Shown here piece by piece: positions 21,774 through 34,183 of a stretch of 64,000 nucleotides of DNA. The stretch covers positions 47,570,663-47,634,662 of the forward strand of contig CM053270.1 of the NCBI GenBank assembly GCA_028583415.1. Reading direction: 5' to 3'. Numbering within the stretch: the first letter of the stretch is position 1; every line of letters starts with the position of its first letter. The notes under the pieces are model-generated. The model had not been told where the DNA came from and did no database searches. It saw only the letters and a program-made list of their open reading frames with translations. The translations under genes and the position numbers were made by a program. Source of the DNA: Protea cynaroides. Its lineage: Eukaryota; Streptophyta; Magnoliopsida; Proteales; Proteaceae.

Positions 21774-24147
21774 CTTTCACTACCCTAGAGTCCTGGATAA
21801 TAGATTATGGAGCTTCCAATCATTTTTCATCCACTACTTTGACGTCCATTACAGTGGTTTCACCCTATTGCTCCGGTTCGGTTACCTGATGGTTCTTCTT
21901 ATACTGTTCAATCAATTGGATGTCACACTTTATCTTCCACCATGCATTTAGACAAGGTGTTTCATGTACCTAAATTTTCATTCTTTTGGTTGTCTCTGTT
22001 ATGTGAGGAATAAGTCTGTTCGAGCACATAAATTCTCTCCTCATGCCTTACCGTGTATCTTTGTTGGTTATCCTAATAATCACAAGGGTTACCGGGTCTA
22101 TGATCTTTCCACTCAGACATATCTTATCAATAGAGATGTCCTGTTTCATGAATCTATTTTTCCCTTTCACTTATCCAAAGATTCTTCTATTTCTCCTTCT
22201 GTTCTTCCACATCTTGTGTTGTTTGATTCAGTCTTTGAGTCTATTCCTTTGTCAACTGAGTCTATCTTACCCCCTGATATACTATATGATTCTCCTGCTC
22301 CTTCTTCTCTTTCTGCTCCTACATCTGCCTCTCAGGATCCATCTGTGTCTTCTCTTCGGCCGTCTCCTACTCCATCTGACCACTCACCTTCCATTGCTCC
22401 TCCCATTTTACGTAGGTCTACTAGAACTAGGCATCCATCCTCACATCTCAAAGATTATGTTTGTTCATCTGTTACTCTACCAGCATCCATCACTTCTTCG
22501 GTTGATTCAGGTATGTTTTTGTATCCCATTCATAACCATTTGTCATCTTATTCTACACCTTCATACAAAGTCTTACTTACCTCTTTGACCGACCATACTG
22601 AACCACAAACCTATTCTCAAGCAAAGAATAATCCTCTCTGGCAGTCAGCCATGCAGGATGAAATGCAGGCTGTATTCGACAACCAGACATGGACTATTGA
22701 ACCTCTTCCGGCATGTAAATCCCCCATAGGTTGTAAATGGATTTATAAAATAAAAAGGAAAGCTGATGGGACTATAGAAGGTACAAAGCCCGCCTAGTGG
22801 CCAAGGGGTTCACCCAAATGGAAGGACTTGACTTCCATGAGACCTTTCCTCTAGTGGCCAAATTGGTCACAGTTAGAAGTCTGATAGCTGTTTGCACATA
22901 TCGACATTGGCCCATGTATCAAATGGACGTGAAAAATGCGTTCTTACATGGTGATCTGGATGAAGAGGTCTACATGACACCTCCACTTGGATATCTTGTT
23001 GATGGGCTTCCTTTAAAATCGGGCCTTACTTGCCGCCTTCGAAAGTCTCTCTATGGGCTCAAATAGGCCCCGCAGCAATGGAACAAGAAATTTATTGATG
23101 CGTTATTCCAGTTGGGTTTTCGGCAATCCTTTGCTGATGCCTCTCTATTCATTTTTACCACTGGATCAATTTTTACTGCAATTTTGGTGTACGTTGATGA
23201 TATCATCATCACTGGGCCGGATCAAGCCCATATTACTTCTACAAAGGCCCATCTGCAACAAGCTTTCATATCAAAGATTTGGGTCGGTTGACTTATTTTT
23301 TAGGCCTTGAAGTAATAACGGTCAGTGGTGGGCTTCTTTTATCCCAACAAAAATATGCCTCTGATATACTCTCAGACTCGGGGCTGTCAGGCTGTAAGCC
23401 ATGTTCATTCCCAATGGAACAGAATCTTAAGCTTGATAATGAAAATGGGGCTCTTTTATCTGACCCATCTATTTATAGAAGACTGATTGGTTGACTCATC
23501 TATTTGACTGTCACGAGACCAGACATTTGTTACTCTGTGCATATCCTGAGTCAATTTATGCATCAACCACGGGATACTCATATGACCGCTGCTCATCGTC
23601 TACTTTGATATCTTAAAGGGTCCTTGTCTCTTGGCTTACAAATACCGGCAACCATAGATCCCGTTCTTACTGGTTACTGTGACTCAGATTGGGCCAGTTG
23701 CCCTTTTACACGGAGGTCGACTACGGTATATGTTACCTTTTTTTTGGCTCCATTCCTCTCTCTTGGAAAACTAAGAAACAAGTAGTTGTTTCTCGATCAT
23801 CGGCCAAAGCCGAATACCATGCTCTCGCAACCTTGACTAGTGAGCTCACTTGGCTGAAATTTTTGTTTGCTGATTTGGGGTTTTCCTTTGATCATCCTAT
23901 TAGTGTTTATTGTGATAATCAAGCAGCCCTTCATATCGTTGTCAATCTCGTGTTTCATGAAATGACCAAACACATCGAAATTGATTGCCACTTCATCAGG
24001 GAGAAGATTCAGTTTGGCTTAATTCAAACACAATTTGTTCGTTCTAGTTGTCAACGTGCTGATATATTCACTAAGGCTTTAGGTCATACTCCACTGACAA
24101 CTCTTATAGGCAAGTTGGGTCTTCGGACTTCTCCTCCGTCCGCTTGA
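21774..24147 (+). pseudogene. pol: copia pol: protease remnant, RT, RNase H; integrase deleted
   Basis: Protease motif WIIDYGASNH (Y in place of the usual S or T after the catalytic D) is followed by a frameshift. At about 21975 sequence from the pre-integrase region is joined straight to the integrase tail (FGCLCYVR; FVGYPNNHKGYRVYD), so the zinc finger and DDE core are absent. RT follows with NPLWQSAMQDEM, KWIYKIKRKADG, a frame break, MYQMDVKNAFLHG, a stop near 23066, YVDDIII, and another frameshift at about 23280. RNase H (VVSRSSAKAEYHAL; VYCDNQAALHI; H-x8-F-REKI) is open to the end at 24147. Confidence 0.92.
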
Positions 24148-24154
24148 GGGGACG

Positions 24155-24339
24155 TGTTAAAGGGCATTATAGTAATATGTTGTAGTGACGTGGTGTATTT
24201 CTCACCATACAGTGATATTTAACATAGTCTGATCTGTATGTATATAACAGTGTAACCTCAGTAGAAAATAATAAGATTGAGATATTTTCTTCACTCTGAT
24301 TTCTAGAATTCTCTACAGCTTTCCTCTCTGTTCTTGACA
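24155..24339 (+). repeat. copia 3' LTR, complete
   Basis: TGTTAAAGGG...GTTCTTGACA, preceded by the purine tract GAGGGGACG. It shows what the 5' copy has lost. Confidence 0.92.
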
Positions 24340-24529
24340 CAATTGATAAGCTTGAATAAAAAAAACTAAATAGATCCAAACCAAAATCGAACCAATTATT
24401 GATAAGAGCCCATTAAGCCAAACTTTTGCTAAATATACATGTAAGAAATTGAACAAAGCACGATAATAGCTCAACAAAGCCCATTAAGTCAAATTGTTTC
24501 AAAAATAGCCGATAATAGATCATTTTCTA

Positions 24530-24643
24530 CCCCAAGGGGATAGCTCACTTGGCAAAAGACCAACACCTCAAAATGAAGAGATCATGAATTCCATTCTCCT
24601 TGAGGCTCTATCTAACCAATAAAAAAAAAGAAGAAGAAGAAGA
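24530..24643 (+). mobile_element. tRNA-derived SINE
   Basis: A box-A-like TAGCTCACTTGG (about 24541-24552) and a degenerate box B (ATCATGAATTCC) head a body of about 90 bp that ends in an A/AAG-rich tail. A 12-bp duplication flanks it: GATCATTTTCTA at 24518-24529 and GACCATTTTCTA at 24644-24655 (one mismatch). It is not a tRNA gene, because no cloverleaf can be closed. Confidence 0.7.
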
Positions 24644-24880
24644 GACCATTTTCTATTAGTGGATAAAAATCCAAAACCAAATTAGACCAAAACCGAAATT
24701 TCTTATTGTACCATATATTCACTTGAATGTATAAATCAATATTGAATTGATTTGAACTAAAACTAGACCGAACAGATCCATTAACACCCCTCCCACATAC
24801 AAGTAGAAAGCCCACCCAATTTATTAATCCAACTTACATAAGATTGAAGGTAAAGAAATCCCTCACGCACTCTCATCCAT

Positions 24881-24966
24881 TTTTCACTTTATTAAACAGA
24901 GGTGGAAAATAAAAATCTCTTATTTTTCACTTTATTAAACAAAGGTGGAAAATAAAAATCTCTTCT
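24881..24966. repeat. 43-bp tandem duplication
   Basis: Two adjacent, nearly identical 43-bp units beginning TTTTCACTTTATTAAACA. Confidence 0.93.
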
Positions 24967-24977
24967 TGATCAATTTT

Positions 24978-24999
24978 AGAGAGAGAGAGAGAGAGAGAG
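24978..24999. repeat. (AG)11 microsatellite
   Basis: Eleven AG units. Confidence 0.95.
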
Positions 25000-27888
25000 T
25001 GAACCTGTGCAATCTTTCTATAATCTACACCACTGTCACCACGCGGTTTGGGACCCTTAAGCCGCAAGTTTTAGGAGCTCCTCTGGTTTGACACCGACCG
25101 TCTAATATTTTAATTTTCATCATTTTTATATCATAGGATAATGCATTAATCCCTCTTAAAATAAAGGACGAATACAGGTCAAACAAGCCCCACTCCACCA
25201 CCATTCAACCACTCATGTATCCATTGATACCATCTCACCTTTATATTTATAATTTTTTTAAAATTAATTTTCCTTTCTTTTACAGTCATTCTCTCTCAAC
25301 TGCACCCTTTATTTATTTTTCTATTTTTACTTTATTTTATAAGAAAAGGTTGTGTTGGGGCGTGCAAAAGCGTACAAAACAAAAGGAGACCAACCACCAC
25401 ATTTACCCTTTTTTACGTTAAAAATTAAGGAATTTATTTTTATTTACATGCTTTTTATCTCATGATTGATATTAACTGTTTAATTAATTAATTTATCTAC
25501 TGTCTTTTGGATCCTTTCCTTGAGCAAAAGGGTTTGCAACAATGAAGGTAGCTTGCGGTTCATAATATCCCAGTTTTCTCCCTTTTTCTTTTAACCTCTA
25601 TTAATAAAGGAGGATCTATACGTTAGTGGGACATATTAGAATCTTATATGTTAGCGGATAAAATGGAAAGAGAAGAATCTATACATTTGTTTTGATATAA
25701 AATTATACGGTAAAAATGCAACATTTTTTTTCCAATGCTTATTTTCAATAGGTAAAAGAAAAACAAAATTTCTTTTTCGTTTCTCACTCTTGGAGATCAA
25801 TATATTATACCTCTGGGAAACAAACATCAAAATAAAAATGTACATATAAAATGTTACACGTCAAAACAAACGGGGCTTCGATTGCAATGAACTACTTAAA
25901 TATGTTAACTATTATATTGTGCATATTCCAGTTTTGGGAGACTTGATTTTGAAAATTTCATATTTTTTATGCTATTATTTTGTTTTGTTGAACGATGTAC
26001 ATGCCAGCTTTATAGTGAATATATGCATGTATTTTTGTTGATGAAATTTTAAAAAGAAACTATAAGAAACACATATTAAACGTGCGCCGCATTATTTTCT
26101 ATGTGGGTTTTTTATACCAAATTTGAAAACTTTTAGAACTCCCCTATACTTATTCTATATTTACTCAAACTCCTTTATCCAAAACTTTCTTTTCAGATTT
26201 TCCCAAAAAAGTGAACTTTCACCTTTCTTTATCCCTTGAGATTTAAGAATACATAAATTAACCCTCTATTGGACATACTGGCCATTATTTTTTCTTATGC
26301 TAAATACACGGGTTCAATTGTGACGAGTTTGAATCAAACTAATTGAATTAAGTGACCAAAAAATTATTTTGGATGGTAAAATCTATGTAACTGCGAGAAC
26401 CTCAAGAGAAGCAACTATAGATACCCAACTAATAATAATAAATTAAATAACAAATGATCTTCTTAAAGGTTTGTTATGGATTGAGAGTGAATCATATCCG
26501 TCGGGGAAGAAGGTCCAGGTTACACAAGTTAAAAGTGTAAACGGATCATCGAAAATCTGAATTTGATTCTCACTCGTAACTGTTTAGGGGTATTCAAATC
26601 AAACCATGGGTATCTAGATCCAATCACATCCGAATCCATATCCACCAACATCTCTACTAGTTGCAACTACTTATTTACTACCCAGGATGAATCCAAATGT
26701 AACACATAAAAATCCAATTGCCATATTGATCCAAATTGAAAGGCAAAGAGATACAGCAATTAAAAGGATGGATTTTGTTGATATGGTCTCTTTAAATTAG
26801 TCTACTAAAAGTTAGGGGAAAAGACCTTGGATCCACAATACTATAATGGGATTCTTTCACACTTCTCATATAATTCATATGCTCTCTCCTCTCCTTAACC
26901 GTGTAGACTCCATTGAAAATATCGATCTCTGCATACCCTATTTGTATATTGTGAGAAATACTTCTTCTCAAAAGAAAATAATCAAATTTTTTAACATACA
27001 CAAACTCCTAACTAACCCATGAGAGGGCAGTGATTTGGTCACCCTTTATTAATTTGATTAAAAAGTTGTAAAAAAAATGCATGGGGTTGTTTGATTTTCA
27101 TAGTTATAAATAGGATTAAAATAGAGCTTTTTTTTTTTTTTAATCTTTACAAATAGCAACACAAGGGAACCCTTTCATTTCAGGGGGTGGCCAAGTTGCA
27201 GACAAAATAATTCATTAAATTATTTGAGTTTTTTTAAATCTTTGCTCATTTCGAGAAATCACTACCATTGATTCTCCCACCAAATCCATTATATTCACCT
27301 GTCAGACAGTTAAAATTAAATAAATTTTTAAATCTCCCGCCCTTCAAAGACAAGCTAACCAGCTCTGCGTCTGTTATAATACTATCAAACAAACAAGGAG
27401 AAAAATTGGGTGAAATAAAATGGATCAAAACTGACACAAAATTGTGCATTATTGAAGAAAGGAAAAATAAATAAACTAACCTTAATGACTAATCATTAAT
27501 CCCCTGCCATCGATGATTCCACTCAGCCATGATTGGATGGTAGCTCTTATTATTTTCAGTTAAACTAGAAAAAGAGGATAAAATAACTCAAACCTGCAAC
27601 GGTCAGTTTCCATGTTCTTAAATTTTTATTTTTCTTCTTGGGTTTTGATCCCTCTGTCAAATGGTGAACTGACAAGTGTCCATTTCCCTCTAGGTCAAAC
27701 GGGGGGATGCATATATCTCTCTGTCTGTTTCAATGATTGAAGGCCACGTTAGATCGAGGCTTTTGTATGATTTATTTGGTCTCCTGTACCGACAGGTGAG
27801 GCATCTTTGAAAAATTAAAAAACCCATGTAGAAAACCTGAAGATAAAGAAAGATCTTGCACTGCACAAGTTGACAGCAATTCAGAAAG
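25000..27888. other. AT-rich intergenic DNA, no gene recognised
   Basis: Only short low-complexity frames occur. I find no retroelement motif, splice-linked coding segments, tRNA or familiar microRNA sequence. A short dispersed repeat is annotated separately at 25596. Confidence 0.5.
25596..25666. repeat. dispersed repeat, copy 1
   Basis: Homologous to 30606-30688 (shared AGGAGGAT, GTTAGTGG, CATATTA, GAATCTT, TATGTTAG in order). The copies are diverged with small indels. Element type unknown. Confidence 0.6.
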
Positions 27889-27933
27889 AGAGAGAGAGAC
27901 ACAGCGAGAGAGAGAGAGAGAGAGAGAGAGGAG
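27889..27933. repeat. interrupted (GA)n microsatellite
   Basis: GA units broken by a CACAGC. Confidence 0.9.
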
Positions 27934-28206
27934 GGCGGTGGAGTTCCCAGTCAGCAATGGAAGAGAGATGTAGTACGATATGGTTGTTAGGTCTTGACCC
28001 ATGCAAGCCTTAATATAACAACTACGTTAGAACAATAAGAAAACCCCCATGTGATGTTCTAGGTTTTGTTCTTGATCTGTGTCAACTTAAAAATTAAACC
28101 TCCAACTTTGTTAGAATTTCTGTGCATGATGTATTGTTTATTAGAGATGGCAATTACTGATTGTCTTAAACTTCAGAACAATGTTGGTTCCATCTTTAGG
28201 TGATGG

Positions 28207-28288
28207 TTTCTTCCAATATGTAGAGATGTAGACTGATCAAATATGGATTTCTTCCAATATGTAGAGATGTAGACTGATCAAATATGGA
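28207..28288. repeat. 41-bp perfect tandem duplication
   Basis: Two identical 41-bp copies (28207-28247 and 28248-28288) starting TTTCTTCCAATATGTAG. Lack of divergence indicates a recent event. Confidence 0.95.
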
Positions 28289-29310
28289 TCCTAGTGTAAT
28301 TAGATCCGGATATTCCTAAACAGCTACAAATGTGAATGGAATTCGAATTTTCAACCACGGTACAACCATAAAGTCAATTGTCTGATCTTCATTCAACACT
28401 GAATTGACAGGTTAATTATGTACATATATGATGCATATGTGCATGGTAGGTGTGATTCATGAGGGCAACAGCTTCATTAATATGCCATGCTTGGGGATTT
28501 ATATGAAGGGTATGTCTGGTCAGCCATGGAACTCCATTGAAATTGGACTTTCTTCAAATTTTAAAGGGATGTTTGAAGTTCCATTAATAAGACTTAATGG
28601 TTATGGATCACAGGGCTTCTAGCTGGTCAAAGAAACTAGTCAGTATCAACTTTGCTTTTTGGTCATCTATGTGCTTGAAAGATACATTACAATTGAAGAG
28701 ATTGATCTTTCTTTCTTTCTCCACTTTTTTTTCCCATTCGTAAAAAGGGTTTATAATTTTTTTTTTTTTTTTTATCCATTTCCCTTCAATAATCTCTTGA
28801 AATGAATATTGCATTTATTTCATTGTGTTATTGACAGTTTTGACTATATTCTAGTCATTCAAAATGTAAGAATCTTGGAAGATATTGGAAGATTTTGAAA
28901 CAAGAAACCGACTTTATATAAATTCTTTAAGAGGCAGACAAGAAGGAGATATTGGAAGATGTCATTATTTCTAAACAATAGGGTGGCCAAGGCTTAATTT
29001 TAAGAAAGATGGTTCACAAAAAAATAAAAATGGTTGAGATTTGGTCCCATAGATAATTGTCAATAGTGTTTATTTCAGTTATGCAACTGCTAAGGTATAT
29101 ATTTGAGAGGCGTAAATACTATTGGTTTGTACTTTACTCTCACATTCTCACATTTTCTCATTCTCTCTTATTTAAAATCTAGACTCTTCAAGTGAGCGGC
29201 TATTGATTCTCCCTATACTCTAATTATTTCTTGAATTAATTGTATATATCTCATATACACAAACGGCATACGTGTAAATCCCTCTCCCATATTTGAGTGT
29301 TACCTATTTC
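28289..29310. other. AT-rich intergenic DNA, no gene recognised
   Basis: A 64-codon open frame at 28428-28622 has no recognisable motif and no support beyond length. Confidence 0.45.
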
Positions 29311-29503
29311 TTAAATCCTAAACTGTACACTAATTAATCATTAAGCCTATTTGTTTCTACATTAAAAGAATATGTAAAAGGAATAGCAAAGAAGAAAATT
29401 TTTCAGGAAAATCAAACAAATTTTCATTATAATGGTTGTTATTTGTTATTATTATTTTTTTTTTTTGCTTAAATCCTAAACTGTACACTAATTATCATTA
29501 TGC
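29311..29503. repeat. 35-bp direct repeat, 158 bp apart
   Basis: TTAAATCCTAAACTGTACAC... occurs at 29311-29346 and 29469-29503. The spacer is AT-rich and ends in poly-T. This may be a local duplication or an old insertion with a long target duplication. Confidence 0.7.
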
Positions 29504-29717
29504 CTTGCTCCTCACCTTCGTCATTGCTATCACTAGAGAAGCAAGACCACTAATTTCAGAAACGAAGGCGTGGACATTGAGCAGAATTGTCCCAAGCTAT
29601 ATATCTCTCTATAGATACATTGAGGATGCCCTTCGTGAGAGAACAAAGACCTAGAAATAGCTGAATTCTTAGCTACAAATCCACAACCATATTTGCTTCA
29701 TTAATTTCATTATATAT

Positions 29718-29904
29718 GGTTTTTGCTTGATTTGAGTTTGTTTGTTTCCATGTCATATGGTGTAAAATATTTTTTTTCTTGTAAAATAAGATTTTTCATT
29801 GTTTGTTTTAACGTAAATTAAACACAAAGAAAGATATTAAAAATATGAAAATTTTACATGGAGAAAATTATGTAATGTATCATTTGTATGGAAAATTTTA
29901 CAAC
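29718..29904 (+). repeat. AT-rich dispersed element, copy 1 of 3
   Basis: Shares the order GTTTGTTTCCATG, TGTAAAATA, GATTTTT, TTTGTTTTAA, GAAAATTTTACA, ATCATTT, AAAATTTTACAAC with the copies at 33785-33972 (inverted) and 34184-34334. About 150-190 bp, no coding capacity. Confidence 0.6.
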
Positions 29905-31034
29905 AAAATAAATAGGATCAAAAGTGAGCAAAACCCTGGAATAAAAATATAAAGAATTAATAAAAATATCATGAAAGTCCTAAATAAATGGAATGACAAA
30001 AAGAATAAAATTCAAAAGAACCCATTTTATATGCACAATATTGAATGATGCAACCAGATTCGAGCACAAAATATTAATAGAAAAAGAAAATCTACTTGCT
30101 TTTATTTCCTTATTATTTTAATAGATTAGATGAAAGATGCTATTTTGGGACGGATTGGATAGCATTTTAAATTGATAAACTGGCTTGATCCTGCCAAATG
30201 GATTGGTGTGCTAGATGTCTCATTTTATGGGTAAATTTACAAATGAAGAAAGAAAAAAAAAATATATAAAAAATACATGGACCATACTACAAATTATGAA
30301 AGACTGAGTACATAAAAATCACTTGCCAAAAACCTCAATAAGTAATTTTATCTACAAAAGCTGCCTTAGAAGTTGAGAAATGACTGGCATATGCCTCCTT
30401 AAGTTTTAAATTTAAAACGTTTATGTTCCATATGAAAGCCCATATTTCCACCATTAAAATTCTTTTTACGTCATTTTTTTTTTGGAAAAAAGATCTAGAG
30501 TGGGGATTCATTTCCATGCATGTTCTCTCATATTTTGATATTTTCTCTATGTTTCTTGACTATATAGGCCCGCGCACCTACTGGTGTGACATGGGAGAGG
30601 AAACTCTCTCTAATTAATTTTTGGGAGGAGGATTTACAAGTTAGTGGAGCATATTAATTAGAATCTTTTATGTTAGGAGAAAAATAGGAGTACAAAAAGA
30701 TCAGTTAGCCAGTCACTTGGAGAAGATATAGAAAAGAAGTCCAACTTTCAAGGAAACAAGAGATAGAGATAGAAATACATGCAGCCATCATGTACTTCTT
30801 TTTCCCTTTTTTTTTTTTTTTTAATATACTTTAGCTTTAATTTTTAAGATTACTTTTATTCCTATGTAGAAATTTTAGAGCCACACTATATTGGAGACAT
30901 AGGATAGGTTAATCTGGAGCCTTCCCCAGTAGGATTTAAGTAAGATGTTTCCAAAATTTAAAAAGAGGTAGCTATAAGCCATTTTATAACAAAATAAAAA
31001 AATAAAAAATAAAAAACCTTTGAAATTGAGCATC
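29905..31034. other. AT-rich intergenic DNA, no gene recognised
   Basis: Contains only short frames, poly-A/T runs and the second copy of the dispersed repeat at 30606-30688. Confidence 0.45.
30606..30688. repeat. dispersed repeat, copy 2
   Basis: Partner of 25596-25666, in the same orientation about 5 kb away. Confidence 0.6.
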
Positions 31035-31112
31035 ATTCACAAATTTCTCTATCCTTAAATCAGGAAAAAGTAGGCAGGATTCACAAATTTCTCTATCTTT
31101 AAATCAGAAAAT
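31035..31112. repeat. 44-bp tandem duplication
   Basis: ATTCACAAATTTCTCTATC is repeated at 31035 and 31079; the second unit is truncated. Confidence 0.88.
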
Positions 31113-31135
31113 CTTAACCTAACTTGAGGTTTTTC

Positions 31136-31275
31136 TTAACTTATCAGTTGGTTTTTAATTCAACTTGAGTGCATTAAAAAGGTTTTCATATACTGATTCT
31201 TTTTTTTTTATTAACTTATCAGTTGGCTTTTAATTCAACTGAGTGCATTAAATAGGTTTTCATACTGATTCGGTT
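31136..31275. repeat. 75-bp tandem duplication
   Basis: Units start TTAACTTATCAGTTGG at 31136 and 31211. They differ by small indels and by the T-run between them. Confidence 0.88.
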
Positions 31276-32459
31276 TAGTAGAAACCAGCTATACTAACGA
31301 ATGAGGTTTAACCTAAAACACATTTGAATTGAGTTTAAAATATTCCGTGCATAGGATCCAAAAACAAAACTGATCATAAAACTTAATTTAAAATTCATTT
31401 GAGTTGAATTAACACCACTCGGTTCCCAGAACTGACAAGCTTAAAACTTGGATTAATTTAAATTCTTAGAATCCAAAAAATAACTCATCTGTTCATTCAT
31501 CAATAGAGGGAATTCTGTTATAAGATCTGATATACATAAAAATAAGCCACCAGTAGGTGGATGACACATGGCGGCAACGTCGCATTACATTAGGTGAACG
31601 GCAGTATTGTTCTATATGGGTTGTGGATCCACATGGCGATGACTCAACCTAGCTACCATACATAATTAGGGTCTCTCCATTGTAACTCTGCTATAATTAG
31701 TTAGGTATTCATTTAGTAACAATATCTAATAACTCATTCTATTGCATATTACTCTTTCTACTCCCAACATTTATTTGCCTGGATATATGATTTAGGCATC
31801 AAAGAGTCACCATCGAACACAGGTCCAATCATCTCTTCTGTTTGGTTCTAGTTCATTGTAGCTCAGGTCTCCCCGTTGATGTGTCGGTTAAAATTTTAAC
31901 GGCAACAAGATCCATCCAAATGTCAGCTAGCATTTTCATTCCAGCTTATAAAGCTCACTAATACAAATGGCATTTTTGTTTGCCAAACGATAGAGGTTTT
32001 CTGCCTTTAGGATATAACACGTGGTCAATTTTTGTTTTTTATAATTATGTATTAAAATTCTTTTAGTTTAGGCTCTCTTTGGTATAGTTTATATTTATGT
32101 TTATGAGTTATTTATGACAAATCATTTGTGAGAATAAATTATGATTCAAATAATAACTGTTTAGTACTACTAGACATAAAAAAAGTAATAATAAATTACG
32201 ACAATAATGATAAACACATTCTAATTGATTTGTAGTTTTAAAATTATATTAATTTATTTTCAATATAAATAAATACCATAAATCGTACCAACCAACTACA
32301 TTTGTCATACTGTATTATATAATAAATTTTATAATACATACCAAAAAGAACCTTAATCGTACATCTCTGTCCTTCTTTTATTATTTCTTGTGTGTTGTGG
32401 GATTTTATGTACGGTAGGTTAGGTATGGTAGTTAGAAGGAACGAGCGAGACAAAAGAGG
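31276..32459. other. AT-rich intergenic DNA, no gene recognised
   Basis: No protein motif or RNA gene seen. Short frames only. Confidence 0.45.
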
Positions 32460-32467
32460 GATTGTTT

Positions 32468-32757
32468 TGAGGGTGTAAATTGGTTCGGTTCAAGATGTGA
32501 TAGACAAAAGCTAAAACCAAACTACTAATTAATCTGTTCCAAGTACTCAAATCGAAACGGATTATTGGTTTACATACTCCTCCAATATGCATGGCAGCAC
32601 CATTGCCATTCTATACCCAATTGCTACCCCGTCACCTCCATTAATTGGTCTACGGTTACCAGAGCAAAACCAAAATCGAACTAAATAATAGTCGGTCTAC
32701 CAATTCTAGTTTAAATGGTTCAATTCGATTTTGGTCGATTTGTAATTCACCCTCTTA
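32468..32757. mobile_element. hAT-like MITE, 290 bp, TSD GATTGTTT
   Basis: The ends TGAGGGTGTAAATT and (inverted) TAAGAGGGTGAATTAC form imperfect terminal inverted repeats. An 8-bp duplication GATTGTTT lies at 32460-32467 and 32758-32765. The interior has GGTTCGGTT-type words in both orientations and no ORF, as in non-autonomous hAT elements. Confidence 0.75.
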
Positions 32758-32959
32758 GATTGTTTAAAAACTACTTTAGGACTTATGGTGTTTAGTTGAG
32801 GATTCTCCCTATGGGACACAAGAGAAAAAGAACTTGGTTGAATTGCACAACATGCCATGTATAAATAGGTGAATTTCTGAATAGTTACTCACACTTAAAC
32901 AATTGATATAAATAAAAGTAAGATTTTTCATCTCTCTTTTCATGTTTAATATCATCAAG

Positions 32960-33530
32960 ATTAAACAACAACAACAACAATAATAACAATAAAGTCTTAT
33001 CTTAACTAAATGAGGTCGGTTACATGGATTTTTATCTTCCAATCAATTTTGATCGATGTTATACTTGAAATAAGGCCTAAGCTGTACATGTTTTTCTCAC
33101 CACCACTCTTAGAGTCATCTTAGGTCTACCCCTAGCTCTTTTAAATTTTTTAATTTAATCAAATTATTCCTTCATACTAGAGCATCTAACAGCCTCCATT
33201 GAACATGGTCATGCCATCTCAAACGACTTTCTCATAGTTTATCATGTATCGGTGCTACTCCAAATGAACTCTAATAATATCATTCTTTACTTTATCCTTC
33301 CTAGTTTGCTACATGTACATACATATCTAAACATCTTCATCTCAGTTATACTAAGTTTATGTATATGATGTATATTCTTAACTACCCAATATTCTGCACC
33401 ATTCATCGTAACTGGTTGAATGACTTCCTTACAAAATTTTCCTTTAAGTTTAAAGGAATACGTCAATCACACAACACTCCAGATGCACCTCTCCACTTTA
33501 TCCATTATATTTAATCATCTATGAAATATC
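32960..33530 (-). pseudogene. LINE fragment, C-terminal end and 3' tail
   Basis: On the minus strand, broken frames read KWRGASGVLCD, then PLKLKGKF, then NGAEYWVVKN, then TEMKMFRYVC, then RARGRPKMTLRVVV. This is the order seen at the end of plant LINE-type RT proteins that carry GAECW, RMLRWMCG and GRPKRTW. The 3' end has the familiar CTAAATGAGGTCGGTTACATGG followed by a TTATTG/TTG-repeat tail at about 32965-32990. An RTE-type LINE is likely from the tail. Many stops; long dead. Confidence 0.75.
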
Positions 33531-33685
33531 ATCCTTTATATCACCTTCTATAATTATGATTAAATCTAAATACCTAAAATAATCACAAATTCAATGTGAT
33601 AGATGAAAAAAAAGAAAAATCAACATCACCTTTAATTAATGGAAACAATAATGCATATAAAAAATTAGTACTATGCCTTCCACGC

Positions 33686-33686
33686 A

Positions 33687-33717
<31 letters not shown>

Positions 33718-33744
33718 GTAAATAAATAAATAAATAAATAAATA
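33686..33744. repeat. (AAT)n and (AAAT)n microsatellites
   Basis: About ten AAT units (33686-33717), then about six AAAT units (33719-33744). Confidence 0.95.
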
Positions 33745-33784
33745 TGTTGACCTAAACCCCAATTTTCATTGATTGTTCATTTTG

Positions 33785-33972
33785 GCCTTACTTTTTTCAT
33801 TGTAAAATTTTCTCTGTAAATGATATTTATAAGGAAAATTTTCTCATTGTAAAATTTTCTTACTTTTTCAATATATTTATTTGAGTTTTATATTAAAACA
33901 AATAGTAAAAAAATCCTATTTTACAAAAATTATTTTCTTTTCCAACATTTTACATGGAAACAAGCAAAACCA
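33785..33972 (-). repeat. AT-rich dispersed element, copy 2 of 3 (inverted)
   Basis: Reverse complement of the order in 29718-29904. It ends at ACATTTTACATGGAAACAAG on the plus strand. Confidence 0.6.
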
Positions 33973-34183
33973 AATTTGGTGATAGAAGAAACAAAATGCT
34001 AATCTCATAGTGATTTTGATGTTCTAATCCAATCAAATATCAGATAATTTTATTTTACTTTTTATTTACTTCTTCCATGTTATGGAGTTTCCAATCCCCA
34101 ATTTTACGGATTTCCGTAGCCAAGGATCTCAATTGTGCCCTTTGAAAAGGATAGTCAGCTAGCAAAACCTTAAAACTCCAGTT

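Larger units (their letters stand above)
17667..24339 (+). mobile_element. decayed Ty1/copia element with a nested solo LTR
   Basis: LTRs of about 185 bp, PBS directly after the 5' LTR, then gag with CCHC, protease, a deleted integrase region, RT and RNase H in copia order. The 5' LTR has lost its first 18 bp at the junction with element A. A gypsy-family solo LTR sits at 19551-21773. No TSD can be read because the left boundary is truncated. Confidence 0.92.

Noticed and set aside
22043..22588. 181-residue Leu/Ile-rich frame resembling a membrane protein
   Set aside because: It is another frame of the copia Pro/Ser linker between integrase tail and RT; the hydrophobic look comes from CTT/TCT-rich DNA.
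24530..24620. possible tRNA gene
   Set aside because: Box A is good but box B is degenerate and no anticodon or acceptor stem can be formed; TSD and A-rich tail make it a SINE.
28428..28622. 64-codon frame as a small gene
   Set aside because: No motif, no splice-linked neighbours and no codon signal that I can judge; length alone is not evidence in AT-rich plant DNA.
32809..33042. frame with a run of Tyr/Cys (YCYYCCCCC)
   Set aside because: It is the TTG/TTATTG tail and 3' end of the LINE fragment, not a protein gene.
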